The notes beneath the pieces were generated by a model. It was not told the origin of the DNA, did no database searches, and saw only the letters and a list, made by a program, of their open reading frames with translations. From contig JAHBBC010000009.1 of assembly GCA_019915015.1 (NCBI GenBank), forward strand, positions 496,001 through 560,000: a stretch of 64,000 nt of DNA, in the 5' to 3' direction. A program made the translations under genes and the position numbers. This document shows, piece by piece, positions 42,414 through 56,200 of this stretch (within the stretch, counting starts at the first letter, position 1; each line of letters starts with the position of its first letter). The stretch is from Auriscalpium vulgare. Lineage: Eukaryota; Basidiomycota; Agaricomycetes; Russulales; Auriscalpiaceae.

Positions 42414-45400
42414 CTACCGCACCTCTTCCGCCGCCGCCCACCGCCACCCGCGCACCTCGACCGCCCACCCGTGCCGCACGCCGCCCGCGTCCGGCGCGCC
42501 CAGCATGCGCACCTCGTCCGGCAGGAACTCGACGTGCGCGCTCGTCAGCCGCGGCGCGAGGAGCACCGGGACAAAGGGCGTGGCAAGTTTGGCCTTCGCG
42601 GCAGTCTTACTCTTGGCCTTGGCGGTCGACGGGGCAGACGAGGTCTTGGACTTGGGCATCGGGACGCGGGTGCGCGCGGGCGGCGGCGGAGGGGGCGACA
42701 GCGCGAGACCCGGTTTTGCCTCTGTGGGTGCGTCCGGGGGCGGTGGCGCGGCGAGACGAGAGGCTGGAGGTTGCGTTTGCGATTGAGGCGCAGACGGGGA
42801 CGGTTCTGGATTGGTGTCGGACGACGACGGGGGCGGGGGAGGCGCGGGGTCTGCAGGCGCGGGCTCCGACGGCGCACTCAACGTCTGTACCACCGGTCCA
42901 GGCTTTGCTTTGTCAGGCGGAGGTGCAGGCGAGAGCACCGTTGAATCAGATGGCCCAGCTCGCGGGGTGTCGACATCCATCGCCTCCACCTTGCCCTCCA
43001 CCTTCCCATCCTCCGCCTCCGCCTCTGCGGTGGCGGCAGCCGATTTGAGGAGCCACATGTCCCACCTCCGCTCCCTCCCGTCGCCGTCACCGTCATCCCC
43101 GCCTTCGCCCGCGCGGTTCTCCTTCTCCGCCTCGCCCTCGTCGGACGGGCGCAGCAGGAACTCCTCCGCCGCGGTCTCCAGTACGACGGCCCGATGCGCC
43201 GCGCCGGCTCCGTCGAGCCGCCGCCGCTTGCGCGGCCACCACGACTCGCCGTCCTCTGCGTCGGGCTCGGGGTCGGGAAACAGCAGCCCGCGCAGCACGT
43301 CCGCGTCGTATTTGAACCTGCATCGACTCAGCATGTGCGCATATACCGGTGGCAATGAGACCTACCCCAGCCGGGCATCGACGCCCGCGAACACGATCGT
43401 CGTGTGCGCCGCGACGCGCTCTTGCACAGCGTCGTCGGCGGCGGCAAGATCAGCCTCCGCATCGGCGTCATTGCCGCGGGCTATATGCGCGCCGTTTGGC
43501 AGCTCCGCGAGCGCGCCGGCGGTGCGCATGACCTCCGCGCGCGCCTTGGAGTATTCGACCAGACGCTGCTTGCGGTTCTTCCTTCCAAGCGCGGGCGCGC
43601 CGTGTGCCGTGCCCTTCTGTCCAGCGTTGAGCACCCTACACGATCGCAGCCACGCAACCCACGCACCTTGACAAACGCGACCTCGAGCACGGCCATCCCG
43701 CCGCCGTCGTGCCCGCTCCCCCAGCCCCCGCTCAGGATGCCCCGCCCGTCCTCCTCCTCCGCGTCCTCCTCGAGGTCCTCCGCGTCGCGCTCCCACTCGC
43801 CCAGCCCGCCGCCGCCCTCCGGCCCGCGCGCGCCCGAGCCGCCGACGTACCGCTCCGCGCGCGGCAGCAGGGCGACCTCCACGCGCGCGTCCATTCCCCG
43901 CGCCCGCGCGGCGCGCAGGGCCGGCCACGCGACGAGCCCCGCGTGCACCGCCGCCGTGAGCACGTCCGAGTCGTCCGTGTACACGCGCCGCGCGCCGCAG
44001 CCGCCCCACACGCGCGCCGGGTCCGGGCGCGCGGTCGGGAGGAAGCCCGACGGGATGTAGATCGTCGCGCGCGGCTCGCCGCCGACTTGCAGCCCGTGGA
44101 ATATCGACGCGGGCAGCGACGTGGAGGGGAAGGGCAGCGTGGGGTAGACGAAGGCGCCGAGGTGCGGCGGCGTCGCGGGGCGCGGTGGCGGCTGTGGGGA
44201 GGGCACGCGCTGGTGGGCTTGCTGGGCGTGCTGGTGTGAAGGCGGGTGTTGATGCGAATGGCCGAGGGATTGCGCGAGCGTGAGGGGGTGCGCATGTTGC
44301 GAGTGCTGCGGTGGGAGAGAGTTATGGTGATGCGGCGGCGCTGCAGCATGGTGTGGTGGCGGGTAGGACGAGGACGAGTGCGCGAGCGGCGCAGGGGGCG
44401 CAGTTGGCGTAGGACCGAAGATAGTATGCGATGGCGTATGCGCCTGTTTGAGCGGCTGAGCGAAAGGATGATGCGAACGTGAGTGCTTCACTGCGTGCTC
44501 CGGCGGGGGATACGGATGGGGTGGTTGATAATGCGGGTGCTGAGCATCCATCTCAGCTTTCGTCTGGAGCGGCAGGGTGAGAACAGGCATTGAGCAAAAT
44601 CGCAGAAAAGAGGTATTAGGGTGCAAACACGCACCATATACCCATGCGGGCCCTCGTCGGGTTTGTTGCGCGCCGCCGCCATCGCCCGGATGTACTCCAT
44701 ATCGTCACGCTGCCGCTGCTGCAACGCCACCTCGCGGTCGCGCATGTCGCGCTGGTGCTGCTGCTGTTGCTGCTGCTCGCGGATCATGTCCCGCTCACGC
44801 ATCATCTCCCGGTCGCGCGCCATGATCTCCCGGTCCCGGTCGCGCTCCCTCTGCTCGCGCTCACGCTGCTGCTCCCGCGCGCGCCCGCGCTCGTACTCCA
44901 TCTCGCGCGCATACTCGCGGTCCACGTCCGAGCGCCGCCCGCCGCCGCTGCCGCTCGCACTCATACTTGTGTTCGCGCGGCGGCCGGCGTCGCCCGCACT
45001 CGGGCGACTGCGCTTCTTCTTTGCGCCCGGATCGCGCTCGCCGTCGTCGCGTGCGGGGATGCCCATGAGGTCGCGGTCGCGCGGCATTGCCATGGGGCCG
45101 CCGATGCTGCTCTGGCTGTGGGTGTGATGGATGCCGCTGGGCGGCGGAAGAAGCGGTTGGTGTGGCGGAGGACTCCCACGGTCACGCGGCGGCTGCAGGC
45201 TGGCCATAGCGGGGCCCTCCGCCGCGTGCCGGCGCCCGTGCGCAGGCGGAGGAGGGGGCATGCCACCGTAGGACTGGGGACCGGGCCCAGGCGGTGCGAG
45301 GCGGAGGTGCGGTGGTGGCGGCGGCGCGGCGAGCGGCGGCAGGCCGGTGTACATGGAAGAGGGCTCGTGGAGCAATGGGGGCCTGGCGGGGGCGGCGAGC

Positions 45401-45842
45401 GCGGCACGTAGGGTGGCTTGAGGTGCGGCGGGTGCGGCGGGGGGTGGTGTGCCTGCGGTGGGCTGTATTCGTGCGGCGGGCGGAGGAGGTGCGGGTGCAG
45501 CGAGGCGCCGGGCGGGGGGAGGTACATGGGAGACGCGGCGCCAGGCGGTGGGGGCCGCGCTAGGGCGTAGGGCGGGGGCAAATGTTGAGGGGGGTAGTCG
45601 TCCGCAAAGGCATCGCGCGGGTAGTCTGGCGGGGTGCGGTGGGTGGACGGCGTGCGACGTTGGTGGGCGTGTGAGGGGCCGTGGAGGGCACGATCGCTGT
45701 CGCGCAGTGACGGGAGCTGTTGTTGGTGATGCTGTTGGGCCTGCTGAGCGGCGTCTTGCTGCTGCTGGCGCTGCTGCTGGTGCTGGCGACGACGCTCGCG
45801 GTCGTCTGAGGGGGAGTCCTGGAGGAGGGCGGCGACGTTCAT
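42414..45842 (-). CDS. rxt3: Rxt3-like Rpd3 deacetylase-complex subunit, frame broken
   Basis: Homologue of Rxt3, a subunit of the large Rpd3 histone-deacetylase complex. Exons 45842-44635, 44563-43667, 43616-43366 and 43317-42414. The N-terminal third is Gln/Pro/His-rich. A charged coil (REQQREREQRERDRDREIMA) follows. The Rxt3 domain is in exon 2: HLGAFVYPTLPFP, IYIPSGFLP, RVWGGCGARRVYTDDSDVL, DGRGILSGGWGSGHDGGGM. The C-terminus is Pro-rich. Within exon 1 the frame shifts by one base at the G5 run 45377-45381 (six needed); with one base added the exons join to 1086 aa. As read, the protein would be truncated before the Rxt3 domain. Confidence 0.8.
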
Positions 45843-47729
45843 GGCGGCACAAAGAGAGAGAAAAGCGTGGGCGAGGCGAAAGCCAACGTCGGAGAACCGA
45901 TCACAGGTACGATCGAGATCTACACATATCTGGCATTCAGTAATATCAGACACGTGGCGATCCCCGCACGCTCCCGAGGGCCGACACACCGTCTGGCCAC
46001 CCCGGCGAGCGCGAATGCACGAGCTGGGACGTCGCTGGCGGCCGCTGGGGCTGCGAGCGGGCGGCGGCGAGGCGTGGTCGAGTTGTGGGTCCGAATGTAC
46101 ACCCTCGCGGACCACATGACATCACTGTCCGCGTCGACTGGGCTTGTGGCGGACCAGCGGCGAGGAGCTGAGCTGAGCTCGAGCATCGAGGATCGAGGAT
46201 CGGCCGTCAGTCACGGACATTGATGAACGCCTGCAAGGGTGTCCACATGCATGGTCAATCCTCAATCACAGATAGCCGCTTGTCCGGAGCGATAGTTTGT
46301 GCGGTGCGACTCACCCCGGGGAATCGTGGCCAGGCAGATCTCGCGGTCTTCTGGGCCCTACGTGTTCCAGGTTGGCCGGCAGACTCTTCTGTTGATGTAA
46401 AAGTGCACGGCCGACACGGCGGTGGGGTTGACGCGGAGGCGCTGGGGACTGCCAGGGTCTGCCGAAAGCAGTAAGGGCAGCGAATCTCAGATCACACATC
46501 CAGTTGCCGAAACGGCGAAACGAGATCGCATCGTCCGAGGCAAATCCCCGCGCTCCCGAGAGCCCCGACGCTTAGCCTTGCGCGCAGGGGGCACAGCACC
46601 GAAGGTCTGCTGCGCATATATGCGCATGTAATCTTGCATCGCGTCGCAACGGCAACGAAGACGACGCCCTGCTGTGAAATTGCTTCCGTGCTGGGCACTC
46701 GGCGCTGAGCGCTGCTTCGGCGCGCGCAACTTGTCCGAGGACATCAAGTTGGTTATAGGTATCTGTAATACAGTAAGCACTGGAGTATTCCACAGAAGCC
46801 TTCGACTACGTACTTCAATACAATCATCTCGGAACGTATCGCCGAGAGGGAGATGAGGCACGTAATGAGTCTTTCACTATGGCCGCAATACTGGTCAGAT
46901 GAGCATCAAGAGTCGCATACATGCGCACCTCAAACGAGGAAGCGTGCGCTCAGCACGATCTTCCAGCCTATCGACTCACTGGTGTGTTGTCCGCGAGGCG
47001 TTTGGGCATATCCGATGGGCTGGACCCGGGAAGCAAAGGTAGACAGACGGCAGGGGAAAATGCGCCCGGCGGGTAGACGGTCAGTTGCGTGCGAAGAGTT
47101 ACATCCAGCGGCGTTGAGGGAAAGGCCTCTTCTAGAAGAGCGACACGTCTATCAAGTAGCCTCAAATGGCGTGCACGACCGTCGACGGGGAATAGTACTT
47201 ACTCTTGTTCAAATGCAGCTGGATCTCGACACAGCGTGGTGGTGGTGGTGTTGGGGAAAGAGAGACAGGCGGGGTTCGGTCTGAGCGTGCATTTATCAGG
47301 ACGCTGACTTTGTTTGCGACTTATACTGAAGCTAACCAATGCGCAAACGCGACGCGCTTCCATCACATGATGAGAAACCACTTATTTACATTCCTGCCTG
47401 CGTCGGCTAGTCACTAATATCACTGGCTCAGTAGAATGCAGGTATAAGTTGACGCACTAGAGTCCCCCTGGCCACCGGTCACCGGTCTATGTCATGAGTA
47501 TCTTTCGCTACGAGAACACGTCGCCCTGAAACAGAGCGCTGCCTCCTCGAGATTGCGTATCACCAGTGCTGATGCGCCTGAAATCAAGCAATCTTTTGAT
47601 CGTATAACATATCCACAGCACAGCAGGACAGCACGTATATATCAAAGCAACGGAACTGCACCTTCGCACACTCATTACTCAACTAAAACCTCCTAGCTGC
47701 TGTCCGCGGCCGACATTCGTCGGTGTAAA
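45843..47729. other. Intergenic, 1.9 kb
   Basis: No gene recognised. The left part should hold the Rxt3 promoter. Several tatata motifs occur (for example 46614 and 47636), but nothing ties them to a transcript. Confidence 0.3.
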
Positions 47730-50274
47730 TTATGGTTCTGCAGTGGGTAACGGTGCAGAGTCGCTCGGAATGTGTTCCTGTATCTTTTTCAGGAGCTCTG
47801 CGGCGGCTTTCGCGTTGCCCACCTGTCACAGGGTCAGCGGTGAAGGGCGAGGACGATCGAGGCACGCACTCGGAGATTGTAATGCCTCACGTCGCCCTCG
47901 ATCACGCTGAAGCGCAGGTACCGCGGGTCCTGCGCGACGTAGCATTGCATGCCCTTGAACAGCGCGACGTTCAGCAGCACCGTGTACACCGCGTCCTTTC
48001 GCATCACTACAAGTTCACGGTCAGCCGAGAGGGAAAAATTGATAGCAACGGACGCACCAAGCCGGGCGGTGCCATCGAGGGCGTTCACATTCAGGCGCAG
48101 GGTGCCCGTCCCGCGCTCCTTCCACTGATTCTGCGCGCTCAGGACGAACAGCTTTCCGCGCACATGGTGCGCCGTGTCCTCATCCTCTTCCCCCGTGACA
48201 ACTGCACCGCCAAAATTGATCAGCACATCCCACACGGTCTGCAGCACGGCGCAACGCACCTTCTTGCTCCGTGAGCCCAGCGCGCCAGCCCTCCTCGTCC
48301 TCGGCTCGCGGGCCGAGCACCCCGCCGTCCGCCGCGGCGCCCTCGTCGTCGTCGCGGGCTTCCCGCAGCCGCTCCCCGAACGTCTTCTCGCGGTCGCGGT
48401 CGCTCTCCTCCAGCCCCTCCGCGCCGTCGCCCTCCCGCCCGCTCTCGCCCTCCCCGCTGCCGCTCTCCCCGCGGCTCCGGCTGCCCTCCTCGCTCACACT
48501 CCCCTTCCTGCTCGCGCTCTGCCGCTTCGCCTGGCTGCTGCTGCTGCTGCCGGCGCCAAACACCGACCCTGCGCCGACCACCGACGCGTCGCCCGGGCTG
48601 CCCGCGCGCGCGCGCTTCGCCGCTGGCCCCCGATGCTCCCACCCGAGCCGAAGAGGCCCTGCGCGCCGCCCTTCGCGTACGACGAGAACCCGCCGCCGCC
48701 GCCGCCGAGCGCGCGCCCGGGCGACTTGCTTCGCCCAGGCGACGTGGCGCGCGCGCCGAACACAGGCACCGTGCGCGTGCTTGACGACGAAGTGAATGCC
48801 TCGGACCCCGTGCGCTTGACGGAGCCCGGCTCGGGCGACGAGCGCCCGCTGCCGTTCGCATTTGCGTTGGCGAGGAAGGGGTTGCCTGAGGTGTAAGCGG
48901 CGAACGGGTTTGTGGCGGTGGTAGTGGTGCTGGAGGGTCCGGGAGAGGCTGCGGAGCGTGAGGAAGACCCGCCGCCGCCGCCGAATAGGCTAGGTCCTTT
49001 GACGGCAGCGAAGGGGGAGGCGGTGGACGCGTAGGCAAGGAAGCCGCCGCTGCTCTGTATACGGGAAATCGCGTCAGTTGGCGCAAAACATCACCCCCAA
49101 CACAATGAAGCAAGGAAGGTGCCGGCACATGATTATTTCATGTGCCAAGCGAATGCTGGTAGCTCTCTCAGGACTTTCGGCACTAAGACTAAGCACGCCT
49201 GTGGCGTCGCTCCGTCCTCTTGGGAACAGACAGAAGGAAATGATGTGAACGAGGAACGTACAAATGCAGATGGCGACTTCGCTGCTGGAGCAGGAGATCG
49301 TGCAGGCGATCTCGGTGTCGGTCTTGGGGAAGTTGAAACAGCCTGTTCCACCTTGCTCTTCTTAACACCCTCCTCGTCGGCAGGTGGCGGCGACGGCCGC
49401 TTCGTCTCGCGCGGATTCGCGTCCTTGTCAGCCTCCTCTCTAGGCCGTTTCCCTGCGTCAGGAGGGGATATTACTGCTGCAGGAGCGAGGGGCTCCTGAC
49501 TTGGCGCGCGATCAGCAAGCTTGCGCTTGCCGGTTAGCGCGCTGCCCTTGTCGTCCTCGTCCTCGACAATCGGGATATCGGGCAGTGTGGTGCCAACGGG
49601 CGGGGACGGGGGGCGCGATATGACGAGCGTGGGCTCTGCACGGAGCGGGCGTGGGGCGACGGGGGGTGTTGGGCGCCACACTGTCCTCGGTGGTGTGGAT
49701 GTCCTCGACACCCTGGCTGATCTGCCGCATCTTCGTCTCGTGCGGCGGCGACCCGTTGACGCTGCACGGCGGCGTGTCCTCGGGTTTTGAGTTCACGGCC
49801 GCCTCGGCGCCGTCTATCTCAGCAATGTCCTCGTCGGCCTCGACCTCGTTCTCGTTGTCCTCCTCGGCCGTGCTCGAAAGCTGCGTGCTTGCCGTGCGGT
49901 TCTTCTTCGCCGGCATGCGGGCTTCTTTCTCACGCAGGCGAGGCGGGTCGGTGTCCTGCAGAGAGGGCGACCGCAGCAGTCGCAGCGCGTCTGCGTGAGC
50001 TGCAGGGTCAACGATGCGGTGGGATCGGGACGCACGACATCGTCAGGGTGCGGGGTCGCCGGTTCGAGGGAAACGGAACGCTCCCTCTTCTGCGGTATAG
50101 CGAGATCCGTCCCTGCGCGAAGGAGACGTTGAGCGAGCACGTCGAGACCCGACTTGATAACGGGCACGCACCTGGGCCGCGTGGGCTTCCCGGAAACGGT
50201 TCCAGCGACGGCGGCGTCGTCGGCGACGCAGAGTGTCGTTGGGGGCTTGAGGGTTGGGCAACCGGAGCTGCCAT
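47730..50274 (-). CDS. RanBP3/Yrb2-like Ran-binding protein, frame broken
   Basis: Nuclear Ran-GTP-binding cofactor of exportin-dependent transport. Exons 50274-50172, 50112-49262, 49054-48260, 48201-47870 and 47822-47730. The start is MAAPVAQPSSPQRHSASPT; a charged, phospho-site-rich region (KRERSVSLEPATP) and an NLS (KKRKL-type, GKRPREE) follow, then FG-like Gly/Ser repeats (SSGGFLAYASTASPF, GPSLFGGGGG), and a C-terminal RanBD1 domain (VRGKLFVLSAQNQWKERGTG, AQDPRYLRFSVIE, HYNLRV). Three frame breaks occur: a missing C near 50021-50023, an extra base at the G6 run 49661-49666, and a 2-bp change in the (gc)n tract at 48603-48615. With these allowed for, all exon phases agree (723 aa). Intron 2 (207 nt) is least certain. 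Confidence 0.78.
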
Positions 50275-50440
50275 GATGGTTGTGGTGGAGGAAGAAAGAA
50301 AGAGAGGAACGAGGACGTGCCAGCCTCCTGCCTGCCTTGGCCACTTCGGCGCGCAGAATGCCGTAAAAGTGACTCTCCTCTCACATTGTTATCCAGCCTT
50401 TTATTGTTCAGAAACAAGAAACAAGGCTACAAGAAAGTAT

Positions 50441-51153
<713 letters not shown>

Positions 51154-51445
51154 CTAGGCGGGGTTCTGGTGCGTGCACGAAATGGAAGGCTAGTCCGGCA
51201 ATGACCAAGTGTACGCCAGGTGCGAGTCGACTGACGTTGCCTGCAACAGGAAGAGTGGAAGAGTGTGCCGTCAAGGTTTAGCCGAGGTTACAGATAACGT
51301 GCAATCTATTATATAATAGACTCAAAGCCGATAGATAAGGGACATCGTAACGAGTCCGACTCGGAAGGCTTTCAGCACAACACACTGACTAGCCACCCTC
51401 CCCCATATATAAAGCAGGATATATATTGGGCGCTGCATAGACCCA

Positions 51446-52762
51446 ATGGTTTCTCCGGTAATTACTGCAGCCTCTGGTGAGCGCAAGTCGTCCACCTCGT
51501 CCCTCTTCTGCATGTTGAACGACTGGTAGTGGTTGCCCGCTCGTGGATGCGTACGCCGCCTGGTATAAGCAGATGGGCGGTAAATGGCCACCAGAGGCAG
51601 ACACGGGGCGATACAGGCCGTACCCAACAAAGACTGCTGACGAGACGGTCACTATTTCTCAGGAGGATGGCGACGTGTGGGCTGACGCCGTCGTTTTGTC
51701 GCGCTACTTCGCAGACAACGGCTTTGTGAACAAGGGAAGGTGAGTTTCCTCGCGTCTGCCCTACTCCAAACACCTTGTTTGAGCGCTCGCTGCCAGATCA
51801 CGGAGCGGGTTCAACATGCCCGACATCGACGACGAGGAAGAGGCCTGGTGGGAGGAGGAGGACGCGGAGCCGTACATCATCCTGCACCGGATCTGCCTCT
51901 CGCTCCTCTGCCGCCGCCTCGACACGAGCCCAGAGGGCGTCTGGCGCTCGTTCTTCCCAGCCGCGCACATCTTGAAGCGGTCGTACCCGACTGGCCAGTC
52001 AACGTGCAGCTGGAGATCGGGGATCGCCAGGGGCAGGAGTTCCAGTTCATGACCTACCACATACGCAAGCTCGACGACAACAAGTGGGACCGCTGGTACG
52101 ACACCTCGCGGATGGAGGAGTGCAGGTGGTTGCTCGCGCGGCCGAACGTGTTCCCGAAGCTCACGAAGGCGTCCAACGCCGTGCGTGTGCCGCCGGGAGC
52201 GCCTTGCGGGACAACTTCTGCCCCCGCACTGCGCGTCCTCGGCATCAGCGAGCTGCTCACGCACATCATGTCCTTCCTCGAATCGCCCCCGCTCGCCAAC
52301 TACCGCGATGCCTCTCCGGCCAGGCACCCACACGTCCTGCGCGCGTACGCCGCTCTGCAGCGCACGAGCCGCGCATTCCACACGCTCATCGCGGGCCGGC
52401 AGGACATCTACCTCGCACTCGCGCGCGCGGCCGGCTGGATGCTGCCCGTGACGCCGCGGGACTGGGCCGAGTGGAAAGCGGCCGGGAACCCGGCGACCAT
52501 CGAGCTCGGGCAGTGGGATTGGAAGGCGTACGTCGCGGGGTTCGTGACGCTCGAGGACCCGCATGTGCGCAGCAGGTGGCGGATCGAGCGCTCGGTGTTG
52601 CAGTTTGGCGTGCCGTCGGAGGCGTGGCCGTCGGTATGGCCCGGCGATATGTGGGCGGTGGGCACGGTTGAGAAGGTCATGTCACTGGAGGAGCCGGAAG
52701 CATTTGAGTGGGAGGAAGAGCCGCCGGAGAAGGACGAGGTTGACGAAGAGGAAGACACTTGA
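51446..52762 (+). CDS. F-box-like domain protein, frame broken
   Basis: Exons 51446-51476, 51530-51739 and 51797-52762. Begins MVSPVITAAS; the second exon reads DAYAAWYKQMGGKWPPEADT; the third has an acidic patch (MPDIDDEEEAWWEEEDAEPY), then an F-box-like segment (LGISELLTHIMSFLESPP ... RTSRAFHTLIAGRQDIYLAL), and an acidic end. Two 1-nt breaks, both at CCC (51536-51538 and 51957-51959), each fixed by one more C. Without this the second exon has no start codon and the third changes frame. The family resemblance is weak; a nuclear or ubiquitin-related role is a guess. Confidence 0.6.
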
Positions 52763-53239
52763 TAACCGTGGAAGAGTGAGGATGGAAGATGACTCTGAGA
52801 ACATGGATCTTAATGCGGTATCTCGCAAGAGTGGGCAAGGGGTGAACACACGGTTATGGATACATAGGGCTTGCGGCGATCTCTCTTGGGAAAATTCAAT
52901 TTTGCAGCATGTATGATTTGAGCGAATAAATGTACGCTAGGATGCGACTGTACAACGCCTCAATAAACAAACGACCCTAGGAAAGAGCGAACCAAGACGT
53001 GTATGGATGGCGACCAGCAAGGCGATGTGTCATTGCAATGGGAGGGGAAGGTGTGAAAGTGATGCTCGGGATGATGTATATGCAAGGTGAGTTACACAGA
53101 TGACAAAGATGCAGCGACGACTATATGGCAAAAATATAATGTAAGGGGACATAGTGTCACTACGGACCAAAGCAACCAGGTAAAAACAAAATACTAGAAA
53201 AGAACCAATAATAACATAAGACGTCCCGTAGTGCCAACA
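52763..53239. other. Intergenic between convergent genes
   Basis: About 480 bp, AT-richer than its surroundings, holding the 3' UTRs of two convergent genes. No gene seen. Confidence 0.4.
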
Positions 53240-56200
53240 TTATGCTGGGGCGGACATATCGGCGCTGCGTGTGTTGCGCCGCTCGCCAGCCTTGGCGAGC
53301 ATGCCCCTGAGACTCCGCTCAAGGACAGGTTTTGTCAGTACACTGCGCAACGGTATGTTGTCAGTAAAGATACGTGGAAGCCACAACCCGTAACTTACTA
53401 ATCTACTCCTGCCTCCAGATATTCCTCTTGATCCGATAAAAGAGCATTGCCTGCGATGTGTGTCAGTACGACGACCAGACACAAGGGCGCTAGCGCGATT
53501 CCACGCACCAGTTACACCGACAACGAAATCCTTCCTCCCAAGCTCCCGTAATCGCGCAACCGCCTTCAGCCCAGACATGACTGGCATCTGATTGTCCAAG
53601 AACACCACCGCATACTTGTTGACCACCTCCTCAGAAGGCCCCGCCTCTACAAACTCCGACGACACGAGCGGGGGCTCTGAGCTCACAGACGGATGCCGTG
53701 ACGAGATCCGTACCCGCGGCGGGTCCCGGACGTGGCCCATAATCATCTGCAGAGCAACATCTCCGTTCTCCGCGGTCGCGACCTTGCAGCCTAGCCTCGT
53801 GAGCATACGCGTCATTAGCATGCGCGTGAGATTATCGTCGTCGACTACCAGGACGTCCAAGCCTGGAGGCACGACTGGCGGTGGGTCGTGGGCATTGGAT
53901 GCGCCACTCGGATTACTTGCTAGGCCCGATTGCGCGTGTAGGTCGGAATTGACGGCAGTCGAGGCGGTCGACGTCGACGCTAGAGGAGTCGAGAGCGGAT
54001 CGAAGGCGGGCTCAGGCATAGAAATGACGGCATCAGGACCGGGACGCGCTCTAGGCGTCGGGACCTCGGAGGAAGGTGTTGGGGACGCGGAGAATATGGG
54101 TGAAGGGGGGTCTAATTCTTCTTCCGAGGTTGCAGGGAATGGGTCATGAGGAATGGTATCGTTGAGGGTCCGGGTAATTACTTGTGTCCTGCTTCCAGGC
54201 TTCGTGACGAGCTCCACAAGGCCACCTAGGCATTACCGTCAGAACCTGGAAGTAACGTGATATTGAGGTACGGGACTGACCTTGCTCCATAAGGCTTTGC
54301 ATTGCGGACGAGCTTCTATGCGACGCGTTTGATGTCCATGGCGGCGCGGTAGGAGAAAACGAGCCAGTAGCGTTAGACATTAAGCCCTTCGCGAGCGAAT
54401 CCGATACATGGTGGCCATCGAGTTCATGATGTGGCTGCTCCACCGGATAGGGCAAGTAAGGAGACGGACCGGGGGGCGCGCTGTTTGCCTTTGATCCTAT
54501 ACCTAGAGCTGTAACGAACCAAACAATTAGCCAGAGGCGACTTGGGGAGATGATGCTGATGGCTAGAACGTACGCATTTCGACCCAGAATGTAGAACCCT
54601 TCCCGACTTTAGAACGCACACCAAGCCGCCCGCCACTGCGCTTGACAATCTGGCGTACAAGAGCAAGGCCAAGACCCGTGCCTTTCCCACCCTGCTGCTT
54701 CCCTTGCTCCGTCTGGTTGAAAGCCGCTGTGAACGAGACGCGAGTTAGCCCTAGAGAATTTTTTACAGAGATGCACCGACTCACAGAACAGTTTGCTCTG
54801 CATCATGTCCTTCGGCGGTATACCGTAGCCACTGTCTGTCACTTCTATGCGCACCACAATCCACTCCGGCGGTTTTGAGTGCAGCCAATTGTGGTGGTTG
54901 AGAGTATTCGCAGACAGCGGTGACCCGCCCATTTCTCGCGCCGGCTCATCCCCGTGTCCATCCCACTGGCCCTCCTTCTGACGCTCATTTCCCTCCTCCG
55001 TGCCGTCTGCACCGTACTCCTTCTCCTTCCCTCCGCCCGCCCATGAATCGCGGTCGACGGTACTCGATGGCGGGTGCCCGTGCAGCAAGATTGGGCTGTC
55101 CGCGGCGGGAATGAGGAGCTTCGTTGTGACGCGTAGCACGCCACCGGGCGGCGTGAACTTGCATGCGTTACTCGCGAGGTTAGTGATAATCTGCATTAGC
55201 CGCGTCTCATCACCGACAACGATGCCGTCCTCGTGCGGATTGTCGGCGATGTGCTGCGCGATCTCCTTGCTGTCCATGCCCCGCGCTAGGTATAGCGCTT
55301 GGCGAGCAATCTGTAGATGAGGAGGGCGAGGTCATGCATAAGTGGTACATGTGCACGAAGTTGAGAAACGCGCACGTCGTCTATGGTTCGGTCCAGGTCG
55401 GTAGAGAACTCGAGATGCCGTGCATCTGCCGCAAGCCGGAGTGGCACAAATAGTGACCGCATTACCTGGTGGAATGAATACGGCTGTGCGAAGGGCCAGG
55501 CATGAGTTGTACGAAAGAACTCCCTTCGCTGTCTCAAAGCGCACCTTCGACACCGACTCGAACCTGCCGCTGTCCATCCGGTTACTGGTGACCATAATTA
55601 GCTACCAATACGCGCAGAAGATAGAGAGTACTCACAAGTCTAAAACGTCATTCAAGACTGACAGAAGCGCCTGTCGGTTTAATGGAACGACACGGACGGA
55701 AACGCCACGAACCTTTCGACATCATGCTGAGACTGCCCTCGAGCGCCCTAAACTCTACCTCCTGCGAGCGGGGCACGAGGCCTGCGGCGTCCATATTCTG
55801 CACGGCGAGCACTGGGCGCGCGCATCAGAAGCTGTTCCTTGAACCTAAGATGACAACTCACGTGCGGTGTTCAAAGGCACACGGACCTGTGAGAACGCCT
55901 CTCATGTCAGTCCTGCGTCATCGTGGAAACACGGCTACGACTTATCATGGAACACGTAGCTAGGACAGAGAAAGACATCAGCATGCTTCATGTCAAGCCA
56001 AGGGGGAACTTACGAGGTTAACCGCCTTTTTGAGTCGGCGGCCTTACGTTCGTTGACCTGGGCCTTCTGCGTCGCGCGGAACTGGATCTTCAGACGGTCG
56101 CGGAGGATGTATAGCCTGCGCTCAGACTGGCAACAGTATCAATCAATCGGGTCAACACGAATCCACACTGGTATTACATACCGTCTCAAGCATGTAATGC

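Noticed and set aside
42414..43671. Plus-strand Ser/Ala-rich frame antisense to Rxt3
   Set aside because: It is the shadow of the Pro/Ser-rich C-terminus of the minus-strand Rxt3-like gene.
50275..50440. A separate gene between DHFR and the RanBP3-like gene
   Set aside because: Open frames here belong to the first RanBP3-like exons or to antisense shadows; the 166-bp gap shows no start with a supported frame.
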